Positions 1-12,700 of a DNA stretch of 64,000 nucleotides are shown here, one piece after another. Position 1 is the stretch's first letter. Every line of letters begins with the position of its first letter. Origin of the DNA: Marthasterias glacialis. Lineage: Eukaryota > Echinodermata > Asteroidea > Forcipulatida > Asteriidae. The stretch covers positions 851,001-915,000 of the forward strand of contig OU452225.1 of the NCBI GenBank assembly GCA_911728455.2. The letters are read 5' to 3'. Below the pieces are notes generated by a model. The model was not told the origin of the DNA. It was given only the letters and a program-made list of their open reading frames with translations, and searched no databases. Both the position numbers and the translations under genes were made by a program.

Positions 1-443
1 AAACTGTCAACTGGTAACCCTAACTTTCTCAAATCCTACAAGATTAGCCGAGCTATTTGGATGACTTTGAAGGTTTTAGACACATGTCTAAAAACCTGGT
101 TGGCATGGATGGCGTGTGTGTAAAGCGCTCGCCTCTCACCAATGTGGCCCTTGCTCAATTCAGGCGAAAGGCCATATGTGAGTAGAGTTGTGCGTTGGCT
201 CTCACCTGTGCCATGAAGGTTTTTGTCCGTGCCTGCCAGTTTTCCTCCATCCGGAAAAATCCAACACTTTCGATCTGTGGCTGTGCCCCGTGGTCACATG
301 GGTTAATGGGTTAATGTGGGCGGCTGCCAATGGTGCCCTTGCATGCCTTCATTTGAAACACAATGTAGCTGACCTGTCCTTTGCAGTTTAGCTTCTCAGC
401 TGCCAGTAAGGATGATCAGCCTCCCATTCATCATTTGCTCATA

Positions 444-650
444 GACCTCTTGCACAGACGTCAAATGCGACTACTTACTACCTATGGTCTGCCATTTTGG
501 GAGTCAAATTGCATGTACAGATATAATGAGTGTGTAAATATGCGCATGTTGCCTAAAATGATCACTACATGGTGACACATTGGGAAACTGGCTCCCAAAC
601 AGAAGCAACCAAGAATGATTGTGTTGATGACGTCAGGGTGATTTGGGTCA
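444..650. mobile_element. Foldback element, family F1 (copy 1)
   Basis: Both ends carry a GACGTCA-type motif in opposite orientation, and the inner arms contain CCATTTTGGGAGTCAA and its degenerate reverse complement. The same plan recurs near 22.8, 26.1, 28.7, 37.8 and 54.9 kb. There is no coding capacity, so this looks like a non-autonomous MITE-type element. Confidence 0.6.
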
Positions 651-670
651 TTTGGAAACAGTGGGAATCC

Positions 671-953
671 TATACAATAGACCGATCAATTATGCCACTC
701 CCCCTAAACACATTGACCAATCACAGCGTTGGTTGCATCATCACTGTACACGTGGGCAGCACAATGTGTGTCTCTTCAATGCCACACTGCACGACATGAA
801 CGTGCGCGTTGTAAGTGCGCGCACACGTTTACATTTTCCAATAGCGTTTTTATCGTGTTGGACTTTTGTCTGACTTTCGGTGGCATAGCCAAGGCTGTGA
901 TTGGTCAACACGTTAGGGGAAGGGTCTTAATGGATCAGTCTATTAATATAGGT
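671..953. mobile_element. Foldback element, about 280 bp
   Basis: The left arm (CTATACAATAGACCGATCA... CATTGACCAATCACAGC) is mirrored by the right arm (GGCTGTGATTGGTCAACACG... GATCAGTCTATTAATATAG). The interior is a GC-richer spacer with CACGTG-like and GCGCGC motifs. No second copy was noticed in the window. Confidence 0.6.
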
Positions 954-1264
954 TGATTTTGGAGGAATGAGAAGGCATCCTACTTTTAGTTTTTTTTTAG
1001 TTTGAATCTTGATGGTAATGAAAGCAAGGATCCTCAAAAGTGTCTAGCGCCGTAACTCGTAGGCCTGAAGATACCCGTGTTGAGAAGACAAGAAGGAAAA
1101 ACCCCAATTGGGAAAACCTGTGTCACTTTAAGACCAAGACGATGCTGCCACCCATTTTTTCAGGATTTGTCAATTTTGTTTGATTTCACACCTTTTGCAG
1201 ATTCAGTTCAAAATCTGTCCCTTTCTCAGCTCTCTATTCTTTTTGACTTTGTTGTCCTTTCCAG

Positions 1265-1429
1265 GAACTAAAAAAAGCAAGTGCATTAAAGTCGCAGCTT
1301 GAGAACTACAAACGCCAAGTGCACGAGCTCCACGCCAAAGTTTCTGAGGAAACTAGACGAGCTGACAAGGCCGACTTCGAAGGGAAACGTCAATTTGAAA
1401 GAGTTACTCAAATGCAAACAGAACTAGAG
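1265..1429 (+). CDS. HOOK: HOOK exon a (first in window)
   Basis: Acceptor TTTCCAG, donor GTACAT; 55 codons, phase 0 at both ends. It begins ELKKASALKSQLENYKRQV, a coiled-coil segment equivalent to the middle of vertebrate HOOK proteins. Confidence 0.95.
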
Positions 1430-3666
1430 GTACATAGCCGAGATTACAATGGTTTGAAGGAGAAAGATGGGATCTTTCCAATGGTGGTTAAAACATAGGA
1501 TTGCTATTAAGCAAGCCTCTCAAAATGGAGTGGAAAGATCTGAGTTGATAAAGTGCTTGTGAAAGAAAAAGTGTTTGAGTTAGTAATAATAATAATTTAA
1601 AATTTTATACTGCGCCTTTTACATATTAAATTATCAAAAGCGCATGACACAATTTAAAATACATATTTAGACTGGAAGAAAAAGGGCAAAGAAAAAGACA
1701 AAAACTGGTCTGGTCACCAGGCCAATGCCCAAACCGCAGTATGGGGATACGTCTGTCCCGCCAACAGAGAACTAAAAGTTATTTATTACCTTACATAAGC
1801 CTAACCCTGCTGGTATCGGTAATGTTTTGACCTTTTCAGGGGACAGACGCCTCTAACTCTACCTATGTAAGAGTTCACGCTTGGGAAGAAGTATCAACAA
1901 CTTAAACGCTTATTGACCAATCTCAATTTTTTTTATGTATTTACATATAGACATTTTTATAACTTATTTCACTCCAAAATGAAATATTGAGAGTGGTATT
2001 TGAGTTTGTATATCTTGCCACTAAACACATGCATACTGTCATGTAAGAATATGTGCTTCATGCTTAGAGTGGTCAAACAAATTGGTCACCAGCAGATGTC
2101 TTTGTCAACACAGTTTAATAACGAGAGGCTTAACCAATTAAGAATTTTGACTTGTCTGACTCGTTGCAGCGATTGAGAGTTGAGCGTGACTCACTGAGAG
2201 AAACAAACGATGAGCTGACCTGCAATCAGCTCGCTGGCAATATCAGTATGGGTCTGTCACCTGACAGGCCATCCAGCCCTGGTAGCCCCCTGTCATCGGG
2301 ATTTGCCGATATGCTTCCCTCAGAAATAAGGTTGGTTAATGTCTTGGAAATATTAACAGTATTGTCTTGGGAAACATTAAGTACGGAATTCTTTGGTGAG
2401 AGGTGCCATGAGATTTGGCCCAGGTCTCAATGTCCGAGAGCTGCTTCAGCACAAAAAGTAACTAAGCACAAAACATTGTTGCTAATCAGAATAAGGTTAC
2501 CAGCCAAAATACCATTGGAATCTTTGACTATTTCCTTGCTGAGTTTTGCTTAGCTTACAATTGTATGGTAAACATTCTGGGCCCAACCTCATAGAGCAAC
2601 TTTCTACCATGCCCGACATGAGCAGAGGGAGGCGCCCCCCCCCCACATGTTCCCATTCTCTAACACACTCTTCCCCTCTTGTACAGAAGCACCCCCCTAA
2701 AATCCTTAAAAGGATTCCAGAGATTCCCAGAACACAATGAAGACGCAATAGGAGGTGGGGTACACCCTGCCATATATCAAGCACCAAATGAGCTGCTTTA
2801 GCAAAAATAATACTTACAAGTTTCCCCTATGCAAACATGAGCAGGATACCAGTCACAGAGTATACATGTGACATGCTATAATCAGTAAGCTTTCAGACCA
2901 CCACTATCAAAGAAAATTGGATGAATACCAATCCTGTATTGTACCATTAATAAGTGCATATTTTGTAGTTGGAAATTATAGGAAGCAACTCCATGAAACT
3001 GGGCCTTAGTGCACCTCAGGAGTTCTGTGTCAGTAAAAAGGAAAGTTATGTATTTCTCTTTTATTATTGAATTTTCTCATCTCTTTCAGAGAAAAGATTA
3101 TCCGCCTTCAGCATGAGAACAAGATGTTAAAACTGAAAGCAGGAGAATCAACCGATGAAAAGACGCAGCTGTTACAGAGCCTTCTGGATGACTCAAATGC
3201 CAGACAGAATGAGCTAGAGTCAGAAAACAGGTACGGTATGGTACCCAGACTGCATTCCAATTTGGCTTTTAGTCATAGAATATCACTGCTTGTGTTTGAA
3301 TCAAGGCTGGTAGGAAAATAATCTGGTGCCTATGTTTTTGTGAGGGATAAGTGCTAGAATTGAGTTAGTGTATGTAGGGAATCAGACAGAGGTTAATCGT
3401 ATCTTTCTGTCATTTGAATATCATGTGGAGAAAATGTAGTTAGTTTTGGGCAATAGAGAAATCCATTAAGCCCTGTCCAATAATCATCCTTAACCCTACA
3501 AAATCCTATCAAGGAAGCTGTCTGACTTTGTAGGAAATGGGACTGCAGGCCAAATGCTTATCATTGGAACAGGCATACTGATCTAATAACTTGCTTGTTT
3601 TTCTTAATTTTCTTTTTCTCCACGCCTTGAGCGCCCAGCAGGGTGGATATGTGCGCACTATAAATC

Positions 3667-3722
<56 letters not shown>

Positions 3723-6700
3723 ATAAGTCCTTACATTTGGATGTTGAGTTGCCATAGACTGGTGTGGAAGAAACGGGAGGGTCTCTTGCTAAAGACATGA
3801 GTGGGTTGGGTTCTTGAATATGATATTTTTTGATATTTTTGAATGCATACCCAAAAGCCTGACACAGAGTCACATTCCCTTAAGGTGATGTCTGTACTTG
3901 CTTCCAAGGTTATATCACAAACTAAAGTGTGATCCATCCTTACGCAGCAGTTTAGGGTTTACTGGCTTCTGACTGCCACTCCCTGAACAAAAATATTGAT
4001 AAAATAGGAAGGCTGCCAATTTATGGCTAGGTAGCTCAGTTGGTAGAGTGCCGGCACGTCACTCCGGAGATCGCAGGTTCAAATCCCATTCTAGTAATTT
4101 TTTCTTTGTTCATCCAAGAATTACAGTAAAATCTCTTTACAAAATGTACAAACAGTTCAACAAAATTGTTTGTGGCATCGCACATTCTTTTGTGTTGAAC
4201 AGTGGGCTGTTGCACGGAATGGAGATGCACACTCTTTATGTGTTTTAATACCCAAAAGGTGGCTGTTGTTTGGCATCTGCAGAAATAATGAAGTCGCCAC
4301 AGCCGTTGGTCAGAACAGTCATTGTATTACATAACTTGTTTCTGTCCTTCTTGAACTCTACAGGATTGGCAATCAGCGAATTCTTTCTTTGGAAGCTGAG
4401 GTTGAAGAACTGAAGCTACAACAAAGGGAAGAAGGAGTGTCATCAACAGTCGTTGGAGAGGTAAGAAAACAAATCTTCATCACTTCAGAATTTTACTGCC
4501 GTTGTAAACATGCATCGTGATTCAATCAAAATGTTCTTATGTAGTGAAGTGCTTTCACCATTTAGAATTTTGCTTGGTTTGACTGGAGCCATCGGTATCA
4601 TCTCTTAGTGGAGTAGGACTAACATTAAGTACCATTGCAAGAGTGTTGATGCAGTGCAGTGCTTTGGTCAATCAAAATAATGTTAGTCTTGATTCAAGGT
4701 ATCTGTAGCATGTGAGTTGTAGATAAAAACAATTATCTAATAAAGCAGAGCTGCTAGCTGATTTTTCTAATTTAGTATCACTTTCAATATTGAATATAAT
4801 TGACTTTACACATGGGTTCATTCGCTTAAACTTGAAACAATCTTCCTTATTAAAGTGGTTTAGCCATTAGTATTTTTTCCCAAGAGTTTTACATTAACTG
4901 TTCCAGTGAAAGCGGTCAGTCAGTGTCGTATTGAGATCAGTCAGTGTTCCAGGGATATCAGAGTGTTTCAGTGAGAATAGTCAGTGTTCCAAGGATATTG
5001 GTCAGTGTTTCAGTGAGAACAGTGGGTATTCCAAGGATATCGGTCAGTGTTTCAGTGAGAACAGTCAGTGTTACAAGGATATCGGTCAGTGTTTCAGTGA
5101 GAACAGTCAGTGTTACAAGGATATCGGTCAGTGTTTCAGTGAGAACAGTCAGTGTTACAAGGATATGGGTCAGTGTTTCAACGAGAACAGTCAGTGTTTC
5201 AAGGATATCGGTCAGTGTTTCAGTAAGAATAGTCAGTGTTTCAAGGATATCGGTCAGTGTTTCAGTGAGAACAGTCAGTGTTTCAAGGATATCGGTCAGT
5301 GTTTCAATGAGAACAGTCAGTGTTTCAAGGATATCGGTCAGTGTTTCAGTGAGAACAGTCAGTGTTCCAAGGATATCGGTCAGTGTTTCAGTGAGAACAG
5401 TCAGTGTTCCAAGGATATTGGTCAGTGTTTCAAGGATATCGGTCAGTGTTTCAAGGATATCGGTCAGTGTTTCAAGGATATCGGTCAGTGTTTCAGTGAG
5501 AACAGTCAGTGTTTCAAGGATATCGGTCAGTGTTTCAGTAAGAATAGTCAGTGTTTCAAGGATATCGGTCAGTGTTTCAGTGAGAACAGTCAGTGTTTCA
5601 AGGATATCGGTCAGTGTTTCAATGAGAACAGTCAGTGTTTCAAGGATATCGGTCAGTGTTTCAGTAAGAATAGTCAGTGTTTCAAGGATATCGGTCAGTG
5701 TTTCAGTGAGAACAGTCAGTGTTCCAAGGATATTGGTCAGTGTTTCAAGGATATCGGTCAGTGTTTCAATGAGAACACTCAGTGTTACAAGGATATGGGT
5801 CAGTGTTTCAACGAGAACAGTCAGTGTTCCAAGGATATCGGTCAGTGTTTCAGTGAGAATAGTCAGTGTTTCAAGGATATCGGTCAGTGTTTCAATGAGA
5901 ATAGTCAATGTTTCAGTGATCTATGTCAGTGTTCCTGGGATATTAGTCAGTGTTCTAGGGATACTTGGTAGTGTTCCAGTGAGAACATTTCTGTGTTCTG
6001 TCGAGAACAGTCTGATCTAATGGAACTAACTTTTTGAGAATAAGTTTTTCCTTTAAAAGAAAGGTACACCATTGCTCTCATTATGCCTGCAAATGAAGGG
6101 GCCAGATACAATGTAGGCCCCAAAAAACAAATCTTGTTTGTTCCTTTTTTTCTATGTGAAATTTTGACATTTTGCTCTATGCTAGTAGCTACTCATCATA
6201 TTGCAGTTTTCAGATTGGTTCCTTTTTAAAAATAATCCACATTAATGATCTGTGTTATGTCCACATTCTTTCCTCCCATTCGCTCCAGTCTTCCCAGAAA
6301 CAAAACCAAGAGGTAACCCATGCAAACAAATTTGTCCTAAAAATTGCCTGCCTGCATACGTTTGGTTGGAATGGCTTGCTGTGCTGCCCGTAGGCAATAT
6401 CGTACTAACCAGTTTTGACTTACAGGTTTTGTTTTTGCTGTTGTGTTTTTTAATTTGTGTGGTGTTAAGACTTGTTGATGATGTGAATGAAGTAGATGTA
6501 TTATTTACATTTCTGACTGGGCCAATAAGCTGGTAATAAAAGTCAGTGGACATTAGAAGTAATGTCATGTGTCTACAGAGAAATCAAAATCATAAGTTTA
6601 TTGTTTTGAGGTGAACAAAGAAAAATTGACCCCTGCTGGATTTGAACCGGTGACCTCCGGATTTACGTGCCACTGCTCTACCAACTATAGCTAGATTAAC

Positions 6701-9700
6701 TCAGTTGTAAGAACACCGGCTCAAAAATCAGGAGGTGACAGGTTCAAATCCTGTTTGAGTCAATTTGTTGTTGTTCACCCCAAATTAATTTGTATGTACC
6801 CTGTCAGTTTTCTTTGTGGCCAATTTCTTGAAGTTTATTTTGATGGTATGGTTCTTGAAAGCTGTTGAACTGATTTTTGTTTTTCATATACCTAATGCAG
6901 TATTTTCAAATTTAGTAGCATTATAAATTCTTTCAGCGACGGCATCCATTTGTTGGACATTTACCTCTACATTTGAGTTGGACTATTACAATAATAAAAT
7001 GCCATACAAATTTATCCAAGAGAAATTGATATTTTATAGATGTAATAATAGCATCAAGGATGAAGAATATTGATATTTAATTAAGTGATGTTTGAAGCTT
7101 TGCATGGTTTAGGAGAATAAGAATAAACTATTGCTAGTAAACTTGCGGGTACAACCATGTGTTTAAATCTCTTTTGTGAGGAGTGTTGGCTCTGAAAAGA
7201 GCCGGAGTGGTCTTGACGTTTCGATCAGTATACTCTGATGGTCTTCAGGATTCTCCTGTAGACGATCAGAGCATACTGACCCGCTAGTTTACTAGCAATA
7301 GTTTATTCTTATTAATATTTAATGTTTTTTTACCATACACCATTGTGTGATAAGTAATGTACATGTATACTCGGTTCTTTCAATGTCTTGCGGAAACAAA
7401 TTTCACAGGCGTACTACAGGCTGCAAATTACAAGATTTAGACTGTCTCCAGATAGTTTACACAAAAACACTGTATAAAAGAAAAATGGCTTTGGCTTGAA
7501 AAACAATCATCAGTTTTTCTCTGAATTTCAAAGTCACAACTAATGTCTTTTTAAAACATGGTAAAGAATTCATTTCAGCAAGGTATAATAAACAAGAATC
7601 CGCTGGCTTTATGATTTTTTTTTTTTTTACCTTAAAATGATTTTCTGTTCAGCTGTGAGTCATATTTTAATGTCTGGTACAATGACTTGCTTAGACACAA
7701 GTGACTGCTTTAATTTGAATTCCTCAGACTAGGGACAGTTGCTATGTCACATGGTTCAGGGCAAGCTTTTGCGTAGTTTAAAAAAAAAAAAAAAAATAGC
7801 GAACACCCATTCACAATTCTGAATGAATGTGTATTGCACAATGGTACCAGGGTTTGCTTATCCGGAGGTTGCTAAACAAAACCTTGCCCCAAACCATATG
7901 TGTCATCGACACTGTCTATAGTCTGGGGAATCCAATTTGAGTGTTCACTTGTGACCAATCAAGTCGCTGTACCAGACACTATTCAAAATTTAACTCATAA
8001 AATGGCTGATTGGTTAATTTGTAATGAAAACTATCCCCACTAACTTACCTGTTTTAGGATTTGTGTAACGTTATTTGTTGTTTACGACTTGTCCAAAGTT
8101 ATTTTCTTTTAAGTTAGCACACTATTGTATTTATATTTAAAATGTTTCACTTCAAAAGATGTTGTTACTCTTAGAGAAGGTGATGGTTCAACAACTCCAC
8201 TTGTTTTTTACGCTATCGACCCTTTTTAGAGCCACCAAAACACTTGGGAGATATGTATTATGGTGCTACCCAAATCTGTCTTCGTTAAAGCATGAAGGAT
8301 TGTAGTTTGTGTTTCCACCATGCTGAGTTTTTTTTTTGTTTATTTCGATTTGTTTTTATCCCTTTTCTTTTTTGATCATGGAAATACACTGATGTAAGCA
8401 GCTTGTTTATGGTGGTTTACACCACCGCAGCTATGACCGCCACACGCAGGCCCAACATGACAATAGCGTGTCATCCCTGTATATGAACCAATCAGCATGG
8501 AGGAATCACAATGCGTGGGTGTCGACGCACGTTTGCAGCGGCCTTAGCTGTGGTGGTGTAAACGACCATGAATGATCTGCTGGGATTAGTCTATTTCCAT
8601 TTGTGTAATGTGGGGAGTTTGTTCTACCTTTTTTCCCTGACCTCTCTAAATCTTTCTTGGGGTTGTGAGTTGTATGGGTGTGCCAGTACTCAGGCATGCA
8701 ACTTATCAGCTGATGGCCTCATTTTTGGTTTCTCAGCCATGCCATTGAAAGTTGAAAAACCATTGAAAAGCGCGGTACAAAGTCTTGCTGAGACTGGCAC
8801 TTTCCTGTTTTGTGTGTGTTTTTTGACAAAATGCACCTGCATGCCTAAGCACTGCACGGACAAACCAACCTTGCTCTGGGGTATTGGGGTCCAGAAAGTG
8901 CCAAAGGTGTATATTTTTGCCAGTTTCATCAAGGTGCTTAGCATTAAAATATTGTTAAGCCAGTTCACTTGCTATTAAGCAAAAATAAACAGGAGACCAG
9001 TTTTGTACAATATACATTCATGACATTCTTTGTCTGTTTAGCATCATTCGTCTGCGCTTGGTAAGCAGCTTGATGAAATTGTCTCCAGCTGGAAGATGCT
9101 GCTGTAAAAACTGGGAAAATTCTAGCCAAAGTATTACTAGGGGTTTGGGATTGGAATTCCAAACATATTTAAACTTTTACGATCAGATTTGTTTCCCTTT
9201 CATTGCCATTTGGATCCAATTTTATAGCTGTGTTTAGCAAATTTCTGCTCAGCAAAAATAAGCAGGATGCTGGTCACAAGTGGTTTGGTGACGGGTTGGT
9301 TTTTTTCTGTTAAGCATAAACTTGTGCTTAGACTTTTTGTGGATAAGCAGGTTTATGAAATTGGGTTCAGATGTCTTTGGAGGATTGTGTTGAAGATGAA
9401 AGGTCTTAAGAATGTCTTAAAATTCATTAGGGTGTCAAGAGACAGCTGGACTCCTCCGTTACTAAACCTACTTGTATGCCACATGGTGTGAAGTATCAAT
9501 TGATCTCAACAAAGTCCTGCATGTACTAAATTGTCTAACTTCATTTGATTTGTTTCATTTTTGTTTCCGGTATGCATGTCAAGATCTCTCTGTTCTTGAT
9601 ACTAAACTCATGGTTTTTGTTTGTATTACATTTTAACCACTGTGCCTGGATTGCTTGGATTGATTAACCAGTTTGTGAGTACCATACTAACTTTTTTCTT

Positions 9701-12700
9701 TTCGATCCGTCATATTCATCCATCCATCCTTTTTAAAAAATTTTCTTTTGGCCGTCCCACCCTCCCCCTTGCACGAGTCACAACATGCGGATTGCACAGT
9801 TTTCCCAAAGAATCCGAAAAACAAATGTTTCAAAGTTCTCAGTCAATTTAAAGGTACAATAATGGTCAAATCATAAGTCAAAGTTGTATTTCCTGATTTT
9901 TCGCTGGAATACCCCCAAAATGGATTGGTATTTCCAAACAAACAAACAAACCAAAAGCGAACCAAAAATAATTGACAGTTTTTCTCTGGAAGACTAGCAC
10001 TTGTAGAAACTGCAAGCTTCAGATTGATTCTAAAAAAGTTTTTTTAATAGTCACCAATATTCAACCTTTTAGAACATCTCAAATGTGACCAATAGCACTG
10101 GACAAAAGAGAGGTGCATTTTCAAACATACACAAGTGTGTTGACCCTGTAAATCACGGACTTCTCTTTCTTCTCCCATCGGTTGAGCTTCTTTTTCAACC
10201 CCCCATTGGTTTTGGATGCAAAATTCATTGGTTTGGTTTACAAAATTGAAGCGTGGCTGTTGTTGATCTGTCACATCCTTTTGTTACGGTCCTCTGTGTC
10301 TGTGGGTAGACGCTCTCCTGTCTGTTGACCAGGTGAATCAAGGATTTCACTTTTTTCTCCCACTGTTCGGACTTGTTTTCTTTTTTAGCGATGTCCCCAT
10401 TGGTTTTGTACCCAAAATTAAACCGAACACATCCTTGGTCTGTCACACCATCCAGATCCCTTTTGTTAAAGTCCTTGATGTCAATAGGTTAGACATGCTC
10501 ACTCGTAAAGAATCACATCACACAAACACTCTCTCAAATATTTACCATCCCCATCCAAGCAATCTCATTCAACCTGTAGTTTGCTGTAGAGATATTATTT
10601 TCCTGACTAAAAGGGAGCTTAAAAGTTAGTCGTAGTTTTCTTTGCAAAAAAAAAAAAGCTTATTTTTCAAGTGCATAGAATTAGCCTTTTATCATAAAAC
10701 AAACCAAATTCTTCCCATGTCTCAAGATTGACAAGAATGAATGGACCACATTGCATAACCCGACTTCACTGAGGTTAAACAATTGGAATGTGCATTCATG
10801 CATGTGTCACGCAGACATGCACAACTCTGAACCTGTCAGTGATCTTCCTTTGACCTCTGCAAGGGCGTTGTTGGAGCTTGTGACGTCATGTGCAAAGGGT
10901 GTATTCGTTGGGAGAATGAGCTTAAAAAAATTTCCTGGTTTCTAACATTCCTGCCAATCATTTACTCATATTTTTGTAACATTTGTTTTGTCATCACCAT
11001 CATCTCTACTGATATTGTTAAAACCATATGTTTTCCTCACGTAATTGAACCAATTTTTTGTTATAGCAGACCATTTTTGTTGTTTTTGAAATCCTACATT
11101 GTTGTTATTTTTTCTTCCCTCTCTTGTAGAATCAAGATCTGAGACTGAAGCTAAATGAACACAAGTAAGTCATATAAATATCTGCTCTAGAATGCAGGGG
11201 TTTTGGGTTTGAATCCCACCCGAGTAGCCAGTGTATTCTTCCTCACAGTACTCAGAAAGCATCTAGTGTACAGTGCCCATTAGAGATTTCTGTGCATGTA
11301 ACTTCCCAGCGGATCAGCTGGTTTCATTTTTTTTCCCTTGATGGCTTGTGCCGTAGAAAACTGTAAAGCACTGTACACGTGTTATTAGTTGTGTTTTTCC
11401 TACACTGATTTGTGTCAAGCACCGTTTACTCAGTACTTTCCCGAATCCTGTAGAAAAACTCCACAGGCATATTACTTGGTTGGGATTCGAACCCACGATT
11501 TTTGCCATTCTAGAGCAGATGTCTTACCAGTAGACCACTGAGCTTGCCTCGTAGCTAAAAAGTACTGAGTATACAGTGCTTAACACACATCGTGTACATG
11601 TACATGATGTATGGGTAAAACACATGGGTGGATCCTTATCCCAAATGCAAATTTAACATCTATTTAATAAACTGTACAAGTATTTGTTTCAAAGGCAGTT
11701 TCCTTTCCCTTGTATTATAAGTTGCATTTCTGGGTGTAAGAGTAAAATCAAGATAGTAGTCTTGATCCTCGATTACATCAATTCAACCTGTACATTGGTT
11801 AACACTCAAGCACTAACCACAACCGGGTCCCCTGATACTCCAGCAGAAACGACAAAACAAGTAACAAACCCTCTTGCCTACAAGAGCTGCAAAGAGTTTA
11901 ACCATAAATCTAGGGTAACTAAACACCCAGTTATCCAGCAGAACTATGTGATGGATTGCTGAGGTGGTTTTCTAGGGTTAATTCTTTGTTGTATGACTAG
12001 TGATGACCTTTCGAATGTGTTGACAATATCAATTTTTAGTGTGTAGATTTGACTAATTATTTGTTTGTTTTTGTTGTAGAGAGAAGTTGCGTGAGACTGA
12101 CACTGAACTTCAACGCAATAGATCCTACATTGATGATTTAGAACCAAAATACATATCTAGCTGTAAGTAAACCTACGTCTTCCTTAAACCTTGTAACTTG
12201 TTTAAAACTCTCGCGTCAGCCGGGAGGTTAAAAAATAATCCACATTTTACCAAATATGGTCATAATTTTTTTTTTCAATGGGCCAATAAGGCCAAGATTC
12301 CATGTAATCCTCACCCCTGGTATACCCCACAAGCCTGTAGACTCCCATTGGACAGACCCTAACCACTGCAGAGTAAGGAGTGTTGACAGACAGCAGCCAC
12401 CTGTCTCAGTGTAGTAACTGATTGACCTTGTGGCTAAGGATCCTTGGCACAGGGCGGTATGCAATTTGTGAAAACAGCTTGTGCGGCACGTGGATCTTAA
12501 ATAACACAAGTCTAAGTCTTCGCTGGCACTTCAATTCACCCCCACAGTGATTTAGAATGGCTTTGGGCTTGCAGGGTGGGTTATTGACCTTAAAGACAGG
12601 GTGGACGAAATTTTATCCTCCTGGATCAAGGGAAGTTTTTGATTAATGTGGTTGTGCTGAGTTAACCTGTAGTTGGATACCCTAGCAGTGTTTCCCCTGT

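Larger units (their letters stand above)
1..1264. other. HOOK intron, upstream of the first exon in the window
   Basis: No coding exon is recognisable here. The stretch ends with a pyrimidine tract and AG at 1263-1264 that form the acceptor of the first HOOK exon seen. It holds two foldback elements (about 444-650 and 671-953). The short open frames are not conserved-looking and are interrupted by the repeats. Confidence 0.6.

Noticed and set aside
1077..1271. HOOK exon beginning upstream of 1,265
   Set aside because: The upstream reading has no coiled-coil character and is separated from the exon by a pyrimidine tract and CAG acceptor.
3658..3873. Poly-Asn / poly-Ile frames
   Set aside because: These are translations of the (TTA)n microsatellite.
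4023..4097. Functional tRNA gene
   Set aside because: The promoter boxes are good but the stems mispair, and similar tRNA-like heads occur in SINE copies.
4931..6020. Long open frames of 346, 358 and (minus) 316 residues
   Set aside because: They are produced by a 21-bp repeat lacking stops in several frames at once, lie within a HOOK intron, and show no splice links or domain.
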